From positions 13,944,001-14,008,000 of the forward strand of contig NC_091017.1 in NCBI RefSeq assembly GCF_041296385.1: 64,000 nucleotides of DNA, given 5' to 3'. The DNA comes from Aphelocoma coerulescens (Eukaryota; Chordata; Aves; Passeriformes; Corvidae). This document shows positions 12,200 to 26,200 of this stretch, one piece after another. Positions within the stretch are counted from its first letter, which is position 1. Every line of letters begins with the position of its first letter. Made by a program: the position numbers and the translations under genes. The notes under the pieces were generated by a model. That model saw nothing but the letters and a program-made list of their open reading frames with translations, searched no databases and was not told the DNA's origin.

Positions 12200-12992
12200 T
12201 AAGGACATGCATGGAAATCTCATGAGGTTTAACAAGACCAAGTGCAAGGTGCTGCACCTGGGTTGGGGCAGGCTCTGGTATCAACATAGGCTGGGGATGA
12301 ACAGATTGAGGGCAGCCCTGTGCAAAAGGACTTGGGGGTGCTGGTGGAGGAGAGGTTGGACATGACACAGCCTTGGGCACTCAACCCAGAAAGCCAGATG
12401 TGTCCTGGGCTCATCCAAAGCCCTGTGGGCAGCAGGGGAGGGAGGGGATTCTGACCCTCTGCTCCTCTCTGGTGAGACCCCACCTGCAGGGCTGCCTCCA
12501 GCTCTGGGGGTCCAGCACAGGAAGGACATGACCTGTTGGAGCAAGTCTAGAGGAGGTCACAGAGATGCTCAGAGGGATGGAGTACCACTCCTATGAGGAA
12601 AGGATGAGAAAATTGGAGTAGTTCAACCTGGAAAAGAGATTTCAGGCTGATCTAATTGCAACCTTCCAGTACCTAGAGGGAGCTTACAAGAAAGCTGGAG
12701 AGGGACTATTTACAAGATCATATAATAACAGGACAAGGGGGAGTGGATTCAAACTGAAAGTGGGGAGATTTGGATTGGATATTAGGAAGAAATTCTTTAG
12801 TGTGAGGGGCATGAGGCACTGGAACAGGTTGCCCAGAGAAGCTATGGATGCACCATTGCTGGAAGTGTTCAAGGCCAGGCTGGGTGGGGGTTTGAGCAAC
12901 CTGTTCTAGAGGAAGGTGCGCCTGCCTGTGGCAGGTGGATTGGAACTTGATAATCTTTAAGGTCCCTTCCAATCCAAGCCATTCTATGATTC
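12200..12992 (+). mobile_element. CR1 LINE fragment, 3' end of ORF2 and 3' UTR
   Basis: Plus-strand CR1. It enters at the block ATGGAAATCTCATGAGGTTT and AAGTGCAAGGTGCTGCACCT, passes GAAGGACATGACCTGTTGGA and GAGGGGCATGAGGCACTGGA, and ends with CCTTCCAATCCAAGCCATTC and the CR1 tail ATTCTATGATTCTAAG. The reading frame is broken in several places and the 5' end is truncated. It is antisense to INPP4B. The start is approximate. Confidence 0.93.
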
Positions 12993-13109
12993 TAAGATTT
13001 TTAAGGTGTTTCATTCCTGGTGAATATGCCACTATTTAGTAGCTAACAATCTAGTAAATTCTTAACTTTCCAGAAAAGAGACTACTTCCATAAAATCACA
13101 GATTCCTAC

Positions 13110-13240
13110 CTGTATGCTTCCCAAGCTCTGCAAGAGTGTCCTGGTACATGCTCAACATCTGATCACAGTGAGCAATTACACTTTTGCGCATGTTGTCCCA
13201 GTGAGGAGCAAGTTCTCCCAGGTCTTTAAGTTCTTGATTC
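13110..13240 (-). CDS. INPP4B: INPP4B internal exon, helical region (131 nt)
   Basis: The acceptor is TTTTGGTACAG and the donor is GTAGGA. The first G completes Arg. The exon then reads [20 protein letters not shown] followed by [23 protein letters not shown] and a split G (phase 2 to phase 1). The composition predicts long alpha helices. An antisense CR1 copy ends about 117 bp beyond its donor. The alanine in the LGELAPHW motif and the AELGKH ending are local differences from the mammalian form as I remember it. Confidence 0.97.
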
Positions 13241-13874
13241 CTGTACCAAAAGGCAAGAAGAGAAGGCACTAATTAACTCATTAATCCATTAAGATTCATC
13301 CAAATTAATCTAAAACAAGTTTGTTACAGAACATCAGAACGATTTCCTAATTGAAACAAAATCTGTTTTCAGAATGCTTGTAAGATCTGCTTTTCATCTC
13401 TATTTTACAAGTACACAATAAAGAATGTCAGTGAATAATGCAGTAATTTTTGTGTTCAAGACTCATTTGGTATAAAGGCAGTAGCCTACAAACTGAAATA
13501 CTGTTTCTTTTGTGGAGGAAAGAAGGCTGCCAGGCTCCAGAGAGCTGTCCGAATAACTTTTTGTGAAGAAATATGAAACACCATTGGAAAGAATACAAAG
13601 TTTTCTTTTTCCCCAACACTTTCAGTATAGTTGTTTTGATACACTGCTCTTTGGATACTTTCATACACATCATAAACATAATCCTAGCAGTGTTTCTACA
13701 AAAGTCACTTTACCAACACACCAGCCCTCACCACATTTCTTCAGCATTCAAAACAAAACATACACACAAAAAAAACACCAAAAAGCCACACCACCGGTCC
13801 CATAAAAATCGTGTCCAGCCTTACAGTATTCATCAGGTCAAAACAGCAGTGCTATGGTAACCAAATATGTCACT

Positions 13875-13906
13875 GGAAATCCAAAAGGAAATCCAAAAGG
13901 AAATCC
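13875..13906. repeat. 12-bp tandem repeat, 2.7 copies
   Basis: GGAAATCCAAAA is repeated in tandem and ends in a partial third unit GGAAATCC. The copies are identical. Confidence 0.9.
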
Positions 13907-16900
13907 TTTAGTAAATTATCAGTTTTCCTGTACACTCTTGAGAGCTGACCTGAAACAGAGATAATTTTAATTTCCTGCACAAACAAGTGTCTTTCCCTGG
14001 GCTTTCTGTTTGGTTTTCCCTTTTGCAAAGGAAGTTTCTCCTGTATCTATCCCAAACCCACTTTATGGGACCTGTTTTTAAAGAAAATGAAACATCTTGA
14101 CTCTTCAAACATCTGGAACTGTGCAGGAGAAAATTTTTGCAACACAACCAGTTGTCCTCATGTTCCTCGAAGCATCAAGAAGACTGTTTCACTGCAATTC
14201 TTGGAAGTCTCCAAAAAGACTTCCAGAGGACAGCTCTTGCATACAGAAAAATTACTGAAGAAAAAGGAAAAAAAGGGGGAGAAGGGGTGGAAAGAGGGAG
14301 GAAAAGACCAATGAGCCTGCAGCACAGGAACACAGAGTTCACTTATGTGAACAGCAGATCTGACCATTAGTCAAAAAGTCTTAAAATTATTTATTAAACA
14401 GAACAGCCACACACGGTTACAGTGATGTTTTTTTCCCCATCATCATTAGCTTTGCATTAGTGTGAACAGTGTTAGAATAAGCTCCATAGGCCTAACTCTG
14501 CTTCTGGTGAACGTGACAACCAATACCAAACAGATTACACTGGAAGCAGAATTAAAGCATTTTGTTTATACATGTCCTTGAAAGTATCAGCACAGAAACA
14601 AAGATTACAACACATGAACATGTTGAGAGTTTACTAATGACATGATTACTTTTTGCCATTTAATTGCTCCTGAAGCTGAACCAATTCAACTTTTCTCCAT
14701 CAATACAAATTGGCAATGTTGTAGCATAAGAATAATCTGCCGTGAAAGGATGAAACTGGGATTTTCAATGACCATTTTCCTTGCCAGTTTTTAGCAGCTT
14801 AACATGAGGTGTCCCTTAAATTAAAATCTTAGGGCTTTCTTCTTCAGAAAAGTGTGTAAAATTTGTCAGGGTATGCAATTTTGTTTATTTGCAGTGATAA
14901 TATTTTGGCCCTTAATATTTATGGTGTCCGATTTAATAGTTTTAGGAACCATATTTGGACCTGGCTGGCTTCCAAAACTTTACTGCTTCTTCTATATGGA
15001 AATACAGTATTCTATCCAAGAGTTATATCCCTGCCTCTATCTAAGCTCATGCCTGGACCTGTTGTTCTCAAAATGACATTAAACAACAGCAGGAATAGAA
15101 ACCTTTTATCTCAGACTAAAACATCCAACCAAACCCAAAAATTTGTTTAACAAGCTATGAGTCAACTCCACTGACACCAACAGCAATGGGAAGGAGAAAC
15201 TCAAATCCCTCAATATTAATTTTAATAGGTCTTCAAGAAATATCAAATCCTGCCCCCATTACTGGTGACAAGATTTGATTTGTTTCATCTCAGAAACATG
15301 GACCAATCACTGAAGTAAAAATTCAGCCTCTAATATGTCACAAAAAATGCTTACAATGCTTAAAGAAAGAGTACAGTGCTATAGCAATCTAGAGCATATG
15401 CAGGATGGAAACTTTGAAGACTACATTTTCTGATTTTATTTTCATTTTAAAATACAGCAAAATCAAAACCATGAGACAACAGGATTATATGACAGACGCT
15501 TCCTCAGAAAATAGCCTCCTTGCACATTTAATACCTTTATTATTTTTTCTAATGGAATTATAGAAGACAGAGGACTTAATAGGATTTATGTCTTGTGTTC
15601 TTTTACAATTTGTCCCTGCTATTGTTGACTCAATACAATTCTGAGCTATGGATGAAAAAAGAATTGTCTTTTCTATATCTAAACTCCATCAACAATACTC
15701 CATAATACCAAGTTTTATTATTATTACATGAAAGGCCTCTTCCAAAAGTAAACAGAGTGGAAAAGACATATTTTTCATATTTGAAAGTTTATAGTTCATA
15801 CTAATACTCACGGTTTTAGAAAATTTTCATCTATTTTAATAATAATACTTTAATGATAATTTATTTGATTGAATAACTTTTGGAACACACAAACTAGTAA
15901 TTGTGTCAAACGATTGTGCTGTAAAAAAATTAATATTTATAATAGATATTGGTTCAACAGAGGGCAAATCAGTTACTGATCCAACTTTTCAATGCATCCA
16001 TGGAATTTTTAATAGCTTGTCAACTGAGCAGGAAGCTTAGTGCTAACTCTGTGTTGTTAAAATAGAGTTATTTATCATCTTATCCCCCCCCCACTCCAAA
16101 TCGTCTCTCAAAGTCTTTTCCAGATAATTGCTCTCATCACTGTGACAGATCTTGTGCTCTCAGCATCAACTTAAGTTCATCTTACAGAATGAAATCCAAG
16201 CTTTGTCTAGAGCTGTATGTGTTTGTCTTGCTGTTCAGCTCCTCAAACTGCCTCCTGGACAGTTTTTTCTGTCATTGCCCAATGGAAACTCCACCTGAGA
16301 ACGTGTCTTAGCTTCCACTATCTCCTGCCTTCATTAATCAGCTACATTCCTTGGTGGCCTTGTCATAATCTTGCTCTGTTTGTATCTAACCAGAATGTGG
16401 ATGTAAACAGTCTGTCCCATTCCTCATTCTCCACCTTAAATATCAGCTAATTGGTTAATTTTTAAGTCTGTTTTAGTTACATTCTGGTTTTTACATGCAT
16501 TCTTTCCTTTGGTAGACTAATTACGTCTTTCTATCAAGAAATGGCTGAGAACCCAAGGCTCAGATGAGTATTCTGCCTTTGATTTACCAACTCATGCTTT
16601 ATTTTTCAGAACACCTTAGGTGCGTGATTATGGTAAACCACTAAAAATACCTGAAAGAGGCACAATGAATTTCCTGTATGATTCATGTTGGTAATTTCTA
16701 CTTAAACAGCCCCTGCTTTGTGCCATGCACTCTAATGACACTAGTAACAGAAAATGACTTGCTCATCACTTTAGATACAACAGCTTAGAAGTCTGAAGGA
16801 AGCATATTCAATGCTAAAACACAAACCCTGATTTCTGTAACGAGCACTTTGAACAACTGGTATGCATCATGTTGCAAAATTAGAAGGAAGTCCCAATATT

Positions 16901-17686
16901 GAAATCATGTTTCCCATGAACTTGTTTTTGCAAAACTACCACTGACAGTCCAGACACCGTTGTGGAATGCACAGTGAAAACCTGTAGTCAGTGACAATAA
17001 ATTAAAATAGTGCAAAACATCAGCAAGATGTTAAGATGAGGAAGAGGAGTGAAAAGAGGGAAATCCCTCAAAGAACTTTCTTGAGTCTGATTACTCTGTC
17101 TCAGAAAAGGGAACAGCAGAAATAGCCGTTTGCATCATCAAGGACACAGCACAAATCCTGACAAATTGAAAGATAAAGTTGAAAAGATCAGTGCAGTTAA
17201 AAGGAGATAATTAAGAGAATATATGATAAAAGTACATAAACCAAAAATACTGTATGAAGACCAAGTAGCAATGTTTTATACATACAGCTTCAAAAATCCA
17301 ATGATGCGATTCCCAGTGAAGCAAACATGACAAATTCAAAACCTAAAAAATGAAACTATTTTGGCCTCCACCAAGCAAAATTAGCTTCTAAAATCTACTT
17401 TCGCAAAACATCAGAAGCAAAGAGCTTAGCAGGATTCAAAACAACATGAGACATTTCTTGAGATTATATTTGCAAAACTTCTATCATAACAGCATAAAAA
17501 TTCTGAATATTTATCAAACAGGAGCTTTGGAGTAAATATACACCATAAGCTTTGGGATATGACTCAATCACTCATGAGTAAAGGAAGCTTAGAAGTTTCT
17601 TTCTAAGGAAAGGAGTACAGGAATTATTTTTTCTCACAAAGTTCACTTTAAAATTCATGTACATGTTTGTGGATAACCATTTCATC

Positions 17687-17699
17687 TTTTTTTTTTTTT
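17687..17699. repeat. Poly-T tract
   Basis: Thirteen consecutive T on the plus strand. It could be the remnant of a retroposed tail, but no body was recognised next to it. Confidence 0.7.
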
Positions 17700-18111
17700 G
17701 AACAGAAGCAGATAAAATTACTCTCATTTCTCTTTGCTGCAAGATATGCTCCTGTGATATATAGCCAATAAACCCCAGACAAACAATATAACATTCCCTC
17801 CAGAAATAAAGTAATCATAGTATTTTCACTGTATTGTTTCCAAAACAGACAAATAATTATTAAGGAGGAGTTAATCCTTTCTGGGGAAGCAAAAAAAAAA
17901 AACAAACCAAAAAACAAAAACACAAGCATATTTTTCTTTATTTACTAATAATTTTCTTTGAGATTATCTTGAAAACAGTTGCCGTTTTTGTCTTCTTACA
18001 GAATTTTCCAAAATTATTCCAGGTTTTGGTAAGCCTGACCTGACAGGCAACTAAAAACTACAATGTAGGGTGTGCCTACCTTTTGCATGCCCTGAACAGT
18101 TTTTTAGAAAC

Positions 18112-18180
18112 AAATAAACAGAAAAAAAAAAAAAAAAAAAAGAAAAACCAAACAAAGAAAACAAAACAGACAAAAAATCG
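18112..18180. repeat. A-rich low-complexity tract
   Basis: A20 at 18122-18141 followed by AAACAAAGAAAACAAAACAG-type sequence. Seen on the minus strand it gives a chance frame rich in Phe. Confidence 0.85.
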
Positions 18181-21100
18181 CACCAGAAACACATGAGCCC
18201 AAAAAAGCCGACAAATATATAAAAAAGTATTTTAAAGGCTGTTTTTGTATACATATGAGGAGAATAGACTGGGGTTTGCAAAGCCTCAATAATATTTTAT
18301 ACAGTTCCTAAGAGGTGAAATTTTTAAGTTCCTTTTAATTTCTATCCACCACCGTCTCCTTTTTATTATACAAAAGTGGAGACAATATATAAGCTAAATT
18401 AAACTTATTTCTTCCTTCCTGCCTTAAGACCCTTTCCCTTCCATTCTCGCCTTAAACTCTTTCCCTACTAATGTCTCTCCCTTCCTTGGATATTTTATTA
18501 CTTGGATTTATCTTTCAAAACCTCAACATCTTCAAAGAGCATGATCATTTGAGGTTAATTGCATGATTTTCATTTAATAGCAGAGGATAATTCTCCTGTA
18601 TTAGACAATTGCAGAGTCTTGAGTTCAGTAATACTTAAAATGGCATCTGTGGAATTTGCACTTTTATCCTAAATTATATTTTAGTAACTAGAAATAGCAT
18701 CTGGAATTGCTTTAGGGTTTTTTTGTTTGGTTATTTTACAATTTTGATTGTTTCACCAGAATACAGTGGAATCAGCTTAAGACAATATTGCTTCAGTTCC
18801 ATGATATAAGCAAAACCCTTTTATTTTCACAGTTTAAATTTAAAACTTTATTTCCTTCTTTCAGCTTGGAGTCATACATGTGGCAAGATTAATCACATTA
18901 TTAATTGAACAATTGCTCAACCATTTAAACATTTTGTGGGTTTCTGTTTTCTTTTTCCCCCAATTTATTAATCAGAATGCATCATTCAAAATACAGAGTG
19001 AGGATCTCTCATCATAAAACTGTACAAAGCTTTTTTAGTTGCCCTAATGCCTTAAGCAACAGGAACTGCCAAAATTACACCCAAGTCAATGCTATTAGAG
19101 CCAAAGATAAGTACTGCTAAGTTCAAAACCTTTAGCTAACAGTGTAAAAATTCAAATTATTTTTGTGATGACAGAGTTTGAGTGTGTTAAAATAACTATA
19201 ATCTTGAGAAAAAGACAATTTTTCACTTCAATTTTGCATTTTTTCACTATATTGTGGGAGGCTCTAATTTGCTCAAGATGGACTTCCTTAGGGCATGCTG
19301 TGCACAAATATAACATCTGGAAATCTTAGCAGCCTTTGCTAAGAATGATTTCTCTGGAGCCTTAAAACCTGTGTGGATCTTGCAAAAAAGCCTTCTCTGA
19401 GAGGGCAGTCTCAATATAGAATGTAACTTAGCATTTTATAGATTCAGCACTGCTGAATTCAAGGTAATGTTATATAGAGGTGACTGTCACAAAAATATCA
19501 AGGGATGTCACTCCATTCCAATGCAGTGCACCTTTAAACACCCAAAATCAAAGTAAAATCCAGCAAATTTTACTTAAGTCGTCTATGAAAGCCCCTCTTA
19601 GACTTTCACAGGGGCTATCTCTTCCAAAATTGGTTGTGAACAGTGAAATCAAGAGGATAGAGAATTATGTAGTGTTTATTCGTTACAATATTTTATCCTT
19701 TAGTTTATAAATTAACAGGGTTTACAACTGATCTTGTCTGATGAGGACAATTGTCTAAGCACTATTTACAAAAGTCAAGCTACACTTATATTCATATACT
19801 TATATTCCTTTATGCAGTAACTGATGGAGAGTAAGAAGAGCAATCATCCTTTTTGATGTACAGTGAGGTAAATACAGCATTTGTATGTATTTGAGCTACA
19901 TTCACTGACAGGTTTGGGAATTTTTGAAGTGTTGAAAAGAAAGTACTTACAAGAAACAATGTTTTGAAAATTCTTAAGTGGACAGGCATATTAACAGTGT
20001 CTCTCTGAATGCGATTGATTCAAATATCTTCAAAAGTCATAGTGAGTTTACCCCAAATCACTTTTATTAAATGCCATCACCTCTTATCAATACAACATTT
20101 TTGCAATGCCACTGCTCAAAAACAAGTCAAGTAAATACCAGCATCCAAAGGTCCAAAAAAATCAAAGCCTACTCCCAACACTTTGCATTGGGGCTCCATT
20201 TCTCAATAGTTGCCTAATAAGAGGAAGTAGAAAAACATCTATTTTTCTGACAGCCTTAACGCTGTCATAGTTCCATAATGTTACATGAAAGAAATAAAAT
20301 ACAGACTGCATAGATTTGCACCAAAAAAAAGCCTAGTGTTGATGGGACAGGACAGTCATTTCTCATGCAGGAGAAAACTTGAATGTGTGCATTGTACTCT
20401 GGAGAGAGGGTTTAAGTTCAGTAATTTATATTTGAAATTTCCTTATGAGTTGTGATCACAAATGCCATGGGCCAAATTCAAGTATAGGTGGCATTTCCTT
20501 TCAGCCAAATCTCTTGCTGTGCTGATCCAGTTACACCAGGTGCATCTGCAACTGCAATCTTCAATTGTATGGGTCAATCAACTTTCTGAACCATTACTGT
20601 AAGCTAAGTCTTTTTTAATAATCACTAGGTTCAAAGAACCATTTGGCTAATCTTGCATGACACATGTAAAATATCAGGACCAGATTTGTGTAAAGAAATA
20701 TTAAAAACAGTGGAAAGGACCCATTGGAACACCTCAAAGAGGAAACAGAAATAATTTTGTAATAAAAACCAGCTAAGCAGACTGTATTACCCTTGCTAGA
20801 ACAATAAAAATTACCATATAGCTCCTATTAAAGTTTCTTCCAGGGAGGTTTGAAAGATAAAATCTGTAACGCATGCATTTCTTTAAAAATATTATTTCAT
20901 GCTGAAACCCGAAGTTAAATACCCTTAGAGGTTACATATTTCAGAGCATCATGTCAGTAAATGAAAGAGTTTAACAATGAACACTGGAGTTTTATCAAGA
21001 GATAAACAATTGTAAGAGCTGTGAGGAAAGGGAATTTAAACTAAAAATTATAATGCATACTGAATAGGATTAACACTTACTTGCATATTTTTATAGGTAA

Positions 21101-21689
21101 TTGCTTCAGACCTGACTATATTGAAGCCACAATAAAAATAAAATTAAACAGGCTGAGTATGATAAGAAGTGGCTTCTGAGACAAAAATATTTATCCTTTT
21201 ATATTAACTGGGGGAAAAAGACACAGAGAAGTATACCTCAGAAGAGAATAGCCTGAAGATGGTTCAGTGCATGTTTTGTGTGAATTCAACAACTAATATA
21301 GTAGCATCCTCCTCACATGTTTTACTAGATTACAAGCGTAAGGGCTCCACCAGAACACGTCTTTGCAATTATTTTAAAAAGCAAAGCCCAGACAAAACTG
21401 AAGCTCCAAGCCATGCTCTTATATGATGATAGATGACAAAGATGCCCCTATTGCCACCATCTGCTACTATCTTACCATGTGTTGTTGCTCCTTTTGGTTA
21501 GTCGTACCTCCTCCCTCAGACTCTATCAATCCCTTATCTCTCTTTCTTTCACACCCACACTTTCAACTAGGCTTGAACAGCTTAACCACATTGGAAATCA
21601 GGAAAATCAGAAGCACTTGTCTCAATCTTTGAGCAACTTTTCCTTCTGTTTCTTTCTCAAAGCTTTTCTTTATTTTGGTGAGGAGAAAA

Positions 21690-21723
21690 CCCTGGATAAA
21701 CTTTACTATGAGTTTATCCAGGG
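21690..21723. repeat. Perfect 13-bp inverted repeat (hairpin)
   Basis: CCCTGGATAAACT at 21690-21702 and its exact complement AGTTTATCCAGGG at 21711-21723, with an 8-nt loop. In INPP4B pre-mRNA it would form a stable stem-loop. It is too short for a typical miRNA precursor. Confidence 0.9.
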
Positions 21724-23095
21724 AGGTGAATTCTATAATACGAAATAACAACAAGGGCTCTTATTTGCATTATGCCTTTGGAGAGAATAATGCAGTAGTG
21801 TAAAAGTGGTTAAAGTAATCCTCTAACATTTAAAAGACATTTACCTGTGGGGCAAATGAAAATATGGGAAGTGCATGAACTGTGCGAGTCAGCATAATCT
21901 ATTTTTATTGCTTACTAAAAAAAAACCTTGCACATAAGTATTCTCAAACAAGATGAGGCCATAAATGCCTAAACACAGTACTAAATGAATAAAATAAAGT
22001 ATCATAACAATTCATAGGATTTTTATAACACATCATCACCATGCATAAGTATGTATCAGTCCAGTGACTCTATTAAAATCAAGATTCCAGTCTTCTGCAT
22101 GCTGTTCTATTGGCATGAAAACATCATAGAGAAGCAACAGATGGGGTGAATAAAAATAGAAAAGAAGTTCCATATTGCCGGACAAACAACCTCTGTAAAC
22201 CACAACAAGAAAGTGCACAGCATGGCTTTGGGATGCAGCACTAGGTCAGTGTTACTCTAATACATGAGACCAGATGCCCATCTATGTGTGAAGCAACTTC
22301 CATGAGGAAAGAGGCAATTATCTTCTACATCACCCATTAACACTGGATAAAGAAGCCATTGTCTTCAGGGTAGCCCTGGACTACTTAAAGTAAAGGGGTT
22401 TCCCCACATTTTATCAGCACAGCTTACAAGGATTCGAGGACAAGCTGCCATTTTAATCACTGCAGTGGGAAATTAGACATACAGAGGATTTGGGGACACC
22501 TGTGTTCCCTATTCTCCTTTTTCCCCAGTCTGTACACATTGTAACGATTCTCAGACATCTCTCCTGGTTACAAGACCAAACGTGAACTAAGGTTTCAAAC
22601 AAACATTACTTTGGTATCCTTTTCTTATGCCAGCTCATTTAGATTATCTAGAGGAATGTCATTTTTATCCTCATTGCTGATTTGTTCACTACAAACCTGT
22701 CATTTTCCATTGCATAATGCCTGTCTGTATTATTAACTCTACCCAGACATGTAGCCAAACACACCACAATGCTGTTCACACCCCTGTAATTTGCCGATTA
22801 TTTATAAAATGTTAATGTTCCAGATTATTTATATTGTTAACCAAATGTTAACATTCACAGATTTAAAGTCATGACCGCACTTTAGCACAGTTTGTTGCTC
22901 AGAACTTATGAGGTCACTGGAGTCCTAAAAATTCTGAGCAGTCAATTCTGTTGTTCAGTTACAGCTGTAAATTCTTAGCAGCCAGAAAGTGCCCATTTCA
23001 TACTTCAAATAAATATTTTTTAGCTCATCATTTGCATGACTCCAAGTCAGAAAAATAAAATTTACTTCTTACTATTGCTGCTGCTTCTTCCTTAC

Positions 23096-23243
23096 CTTCT
23101 CATATCCTCCTTTATGTGCAGATTTATTAGCTCTTTAGGAACATGGAAAGAGAGGGTGGTCTCAGCCATCTGTTCCCGGATCCGCATCCACTTGTTGTCA
23201 GAAGTAGGGAATCTATATAACTTACAGACTGGGTTTCTTAACA
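23096..23243 (-). CDS. INPP4B: INPP4B internal exon, conserved INPP4 core (148 nt)
   Basis: The acceptor is CCCCTTTGCAG and the donor is GTAAGG. After the split Val codon the exon reads [11 protein letters not shown], then the diagnostic [17 protein letters not shown], then [18 protein letters not shown] and a split Arg (phase 1 to phase 2). The basic, aromatic-rich segment is strongly conserved between INPP4 proteins and separates type B from type A. This is the longest exon in the window. Confidence 0.97.
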
Positions 23244-26200
23244 CTGCAAAGGGGAAAAATCATATCATTGCTTTACTGTGGTTATGTGACTCTGAAAATT
23301 TATGGCAACAATTTCATGCAGAAAATAATATATATTGTTTTCCTCCTTGCTTACAGAATTAATTTTAAAACCATTAAAATTCTATTAAAAACATTTAATT
23401 TTTATTTCATTTTTTATACCAGAATGTGGAGGACAAAGTATTACTGGTGCAGTCATTAAATCACATTTTACCAGCACAGTAGGTAACCTATGAATTTAGG
23501 ATTTCAAAGTAGTGAGAATGTAAATTAGACTCTCTTTTTGTACATTTAAGCTGAAGTTAGGAAAACCAGAATGCACAAATGAACAATGAACTCAATACAG
23601 TCCCTACCATTGCTTGCCACCTGCTAGAACTACTCACAATTCCAATTAATTGCACAGGACTCAGAGTTCAGCTGCATCTTCCCCTTGACATGCACACACA
23701 GAAGTCATTAACACAAATAGAAGGTGTGCTTCTACATTAAAGGAAACGACTTTTGACCATTTTAGAGTTACCTTGATCATTGATGTGGTCAAGACATAGA
23801 AATAAATATAACAGCCCTGTCACTGTGTTACACACACTGTTTTCAGATCACTATTGCGACATGACATAAGAAAATCACATTTCTTGATGTTTTGGAAGCT
23901 TACAACCCATCATGTTTATATTTTACAGTTCTCACATGTTGGCTACATTTCCGTTCAGATTTTACAGTGATGCTCTATAATAAAGGTGGGAAATTTCTAC
24001 TCTCTCCATCTTTTTCTTTTACCCTGCTCTTATTTTCCAGAAAGAACAAATAGGGGAAAAGCTGAGGAAGAAAATGTTCTGTTTGACTACTTTGATAAGC
24101 TTACTTGGAGACAAATGATTGTCATTTAACACACATGTCCACAGCTTCCCAACTTGGAGTGACTTTGGACAGCCATCCAAATCCTCCACTGGTGCCTTTC
24201 TGTCAGCCTTCTGGAAAAAGCTGCCTTCCAGCAGGCTCCCATTGATCTGCTGCTGAGTGGTCTGTAACTCAAAGGAATGCATTCCCCATGTGTGCTGTGG
24301 GGAAACTGCTGCTGTCAAAATGACATCTGCTAATAGACATTTCAATTCACAACTCCCTGACACCATTAATGCTTATGTAGGCTGATTTATAGAGAATAAA
24401 AAATAAAAGATACACAAACTCTCTTGTCTATCTAAGCAATCAGATTTTTTAACAGAAATCCTTTAGGAAAGGCCTAAAACAAGACCAGAGATTCAAAGAT
24501 ACTGACAATAAACCCATCACTGGCAACTCAAAGAAAGGAGCGGTGTTTAAGTAGTTGTACTGCTCTGTATTCCCATCACTCTACTGAGATATCTTTCAGC
24601 ATTAGTCTTTGATGAAAAACTGGAAGCCTTTTTAGAGTCATTTTGCCTTTAGTTATTAGTGATTTTACTTTCAAAAACTAAATTCTGACTTAGTGTTATG
24701 AAATAAACCAAAGAGATGCTTGAAATCACTGACATATGAATAACAGTAATTTTTCTTTACTACTAATACCCAAAATATCTTAATGTTCAAACATTTTTCC
24801 GCACACTTTTAGAGTTTGAGGATCTTCACTACACAGATTTAACTACAGAAAAAAGCATCTCCAAGCCTATGATCAACTTCCACCCATTGTCTGGGCTTTA
24901 TTATATTACTTGGTTAAAACATGCTGCAATACATATTTCCTATTTTCCTTCTCTTTTGCTGAGATTCTTGTAATCAATGAAACCAGTCTTGTCAGTAATA
25001 TTAACAGTCTCTGTCATTTCACAAGGCTGATATATGGCACCAATCATCTCCCATTAACAAGGCAGGGAATACAAATTTTCAAATGCCAGGGAGAGCTTGG
25101 GAAACTAAGGGCTAATTCAGGTCTGGCCTTAAACAGAAAACTGCCAAACCAGATGATAATTTTGGGTTGGGTTTGTTTTTTTTTTCTGTTGTGCCCCCTG
25201 ATCAGTTGGGAGCAGCCTGGTATATATTACCAGGACATTTTAAATGATGATGCCCCAGGCACAAAAGACTCTTTTCTTAATTTTACCTTCTTATATCTAC
25301 TTCCTAAGGAGTTTATCAAAGCATGTTTTTCTAAGAACAGCCCTTAAATTTGCACTCAGAATCTATTACACTGAAAAATACACATTAATCTGTTAGAACC
25401 TAAAGCAAATATGTAGCTGAAAAATCTCTTTCCTTCCATCTCCCCCCTGTCACCACAACCACAACCATCACAAAGAAAAAACAAAAAAAAAAACCCAGAA
25501 AACCCATCAGGACTGCAGCAAGGGACAAAGGACACTGAAAATTTGGATCTAAAATTGTGACTTTTACGGTTGCTAGAATTATTAAACAACTCTTCAGGTA
25601 CTAGCTGAATTTTCAGGTTTTTGATTCAGGTCTGAATTTTCAGATGGGGGTAATCTCAAGTGTCTTGTAGTTTTTTAAAATGGTCAAATCATCTCTCCAT
25701 GGATTTAGGAAGAAAATTTAATTTAAAAAACTCAGAAAAAAAGCCTGGGAATTTTTCCCAGAGAATCCAGGTAATTCCAATATGCAGTATTACTAAAGCT
25801 TGAGATTGTCAATAAAAACTGCATAGTGCTTGATGTTTTCCTCATAAACAGAACTACTGAAATCATGAAATTCCATACACATTTCAGAAGTGTCTTCCTT
25901 TCAAACTACAACAATAATTAATTTCTAACTATAACAAGTTTTCTAGAACAGAATTCTAGAAGACATGTAAAAGCACCCAAACAATAAGAATGGCAAGAGT
26001 AGAACTGGTTTTTATAAAAAGCAGTTATTAAAATGAGTGGAAGTTTTGTAAACATGACCCCTCCTGTATTTAGACAGTGATCATGAGAGGGGTTAAAAGA
26101 AATAAAATCCACATGAACTGCAGTGCTTAAAAAAGAGAAAACCCAATTTTAAAAGCTTTTCTCTGTAGCATCAAGCCTAAAAGCCAATGCCATGTATTTA

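Larger units (their letters stand above)
5813..13109 (-). other. INPP4B intron (7297 bp)
   Basis: Holds the 1.1-kb ERVL-like solo LTR (8464-9554) and a CR1 copy (12200-12992). The remainder is AT-rich with only short chance frames. Confidence 0.8.
13241..23095 (-). other. INPP4B intron (9855 bp), no recognised transposon
   Basis: The longest complete intron in the window and the one with no CR1 or LTR that I can recognise. It contains a 12-bp tandem repeat (13875), homopolymer tracts (C9 at 16084, T13 at 17687, A20 at 18122) and a perfect hairpin (21690-21723). Any conserved noncoding elements would need alignment to other birds to see. Confidence 0.75.

Noticed and set aside
24910..25347. 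145-codon plus-strand open frame, the longest frame outside repeats
   Set aside because: No recognisable domain, no nearby promoter or splice context, AT-rich chance-like composition, and antisense within an INPP4B intron.
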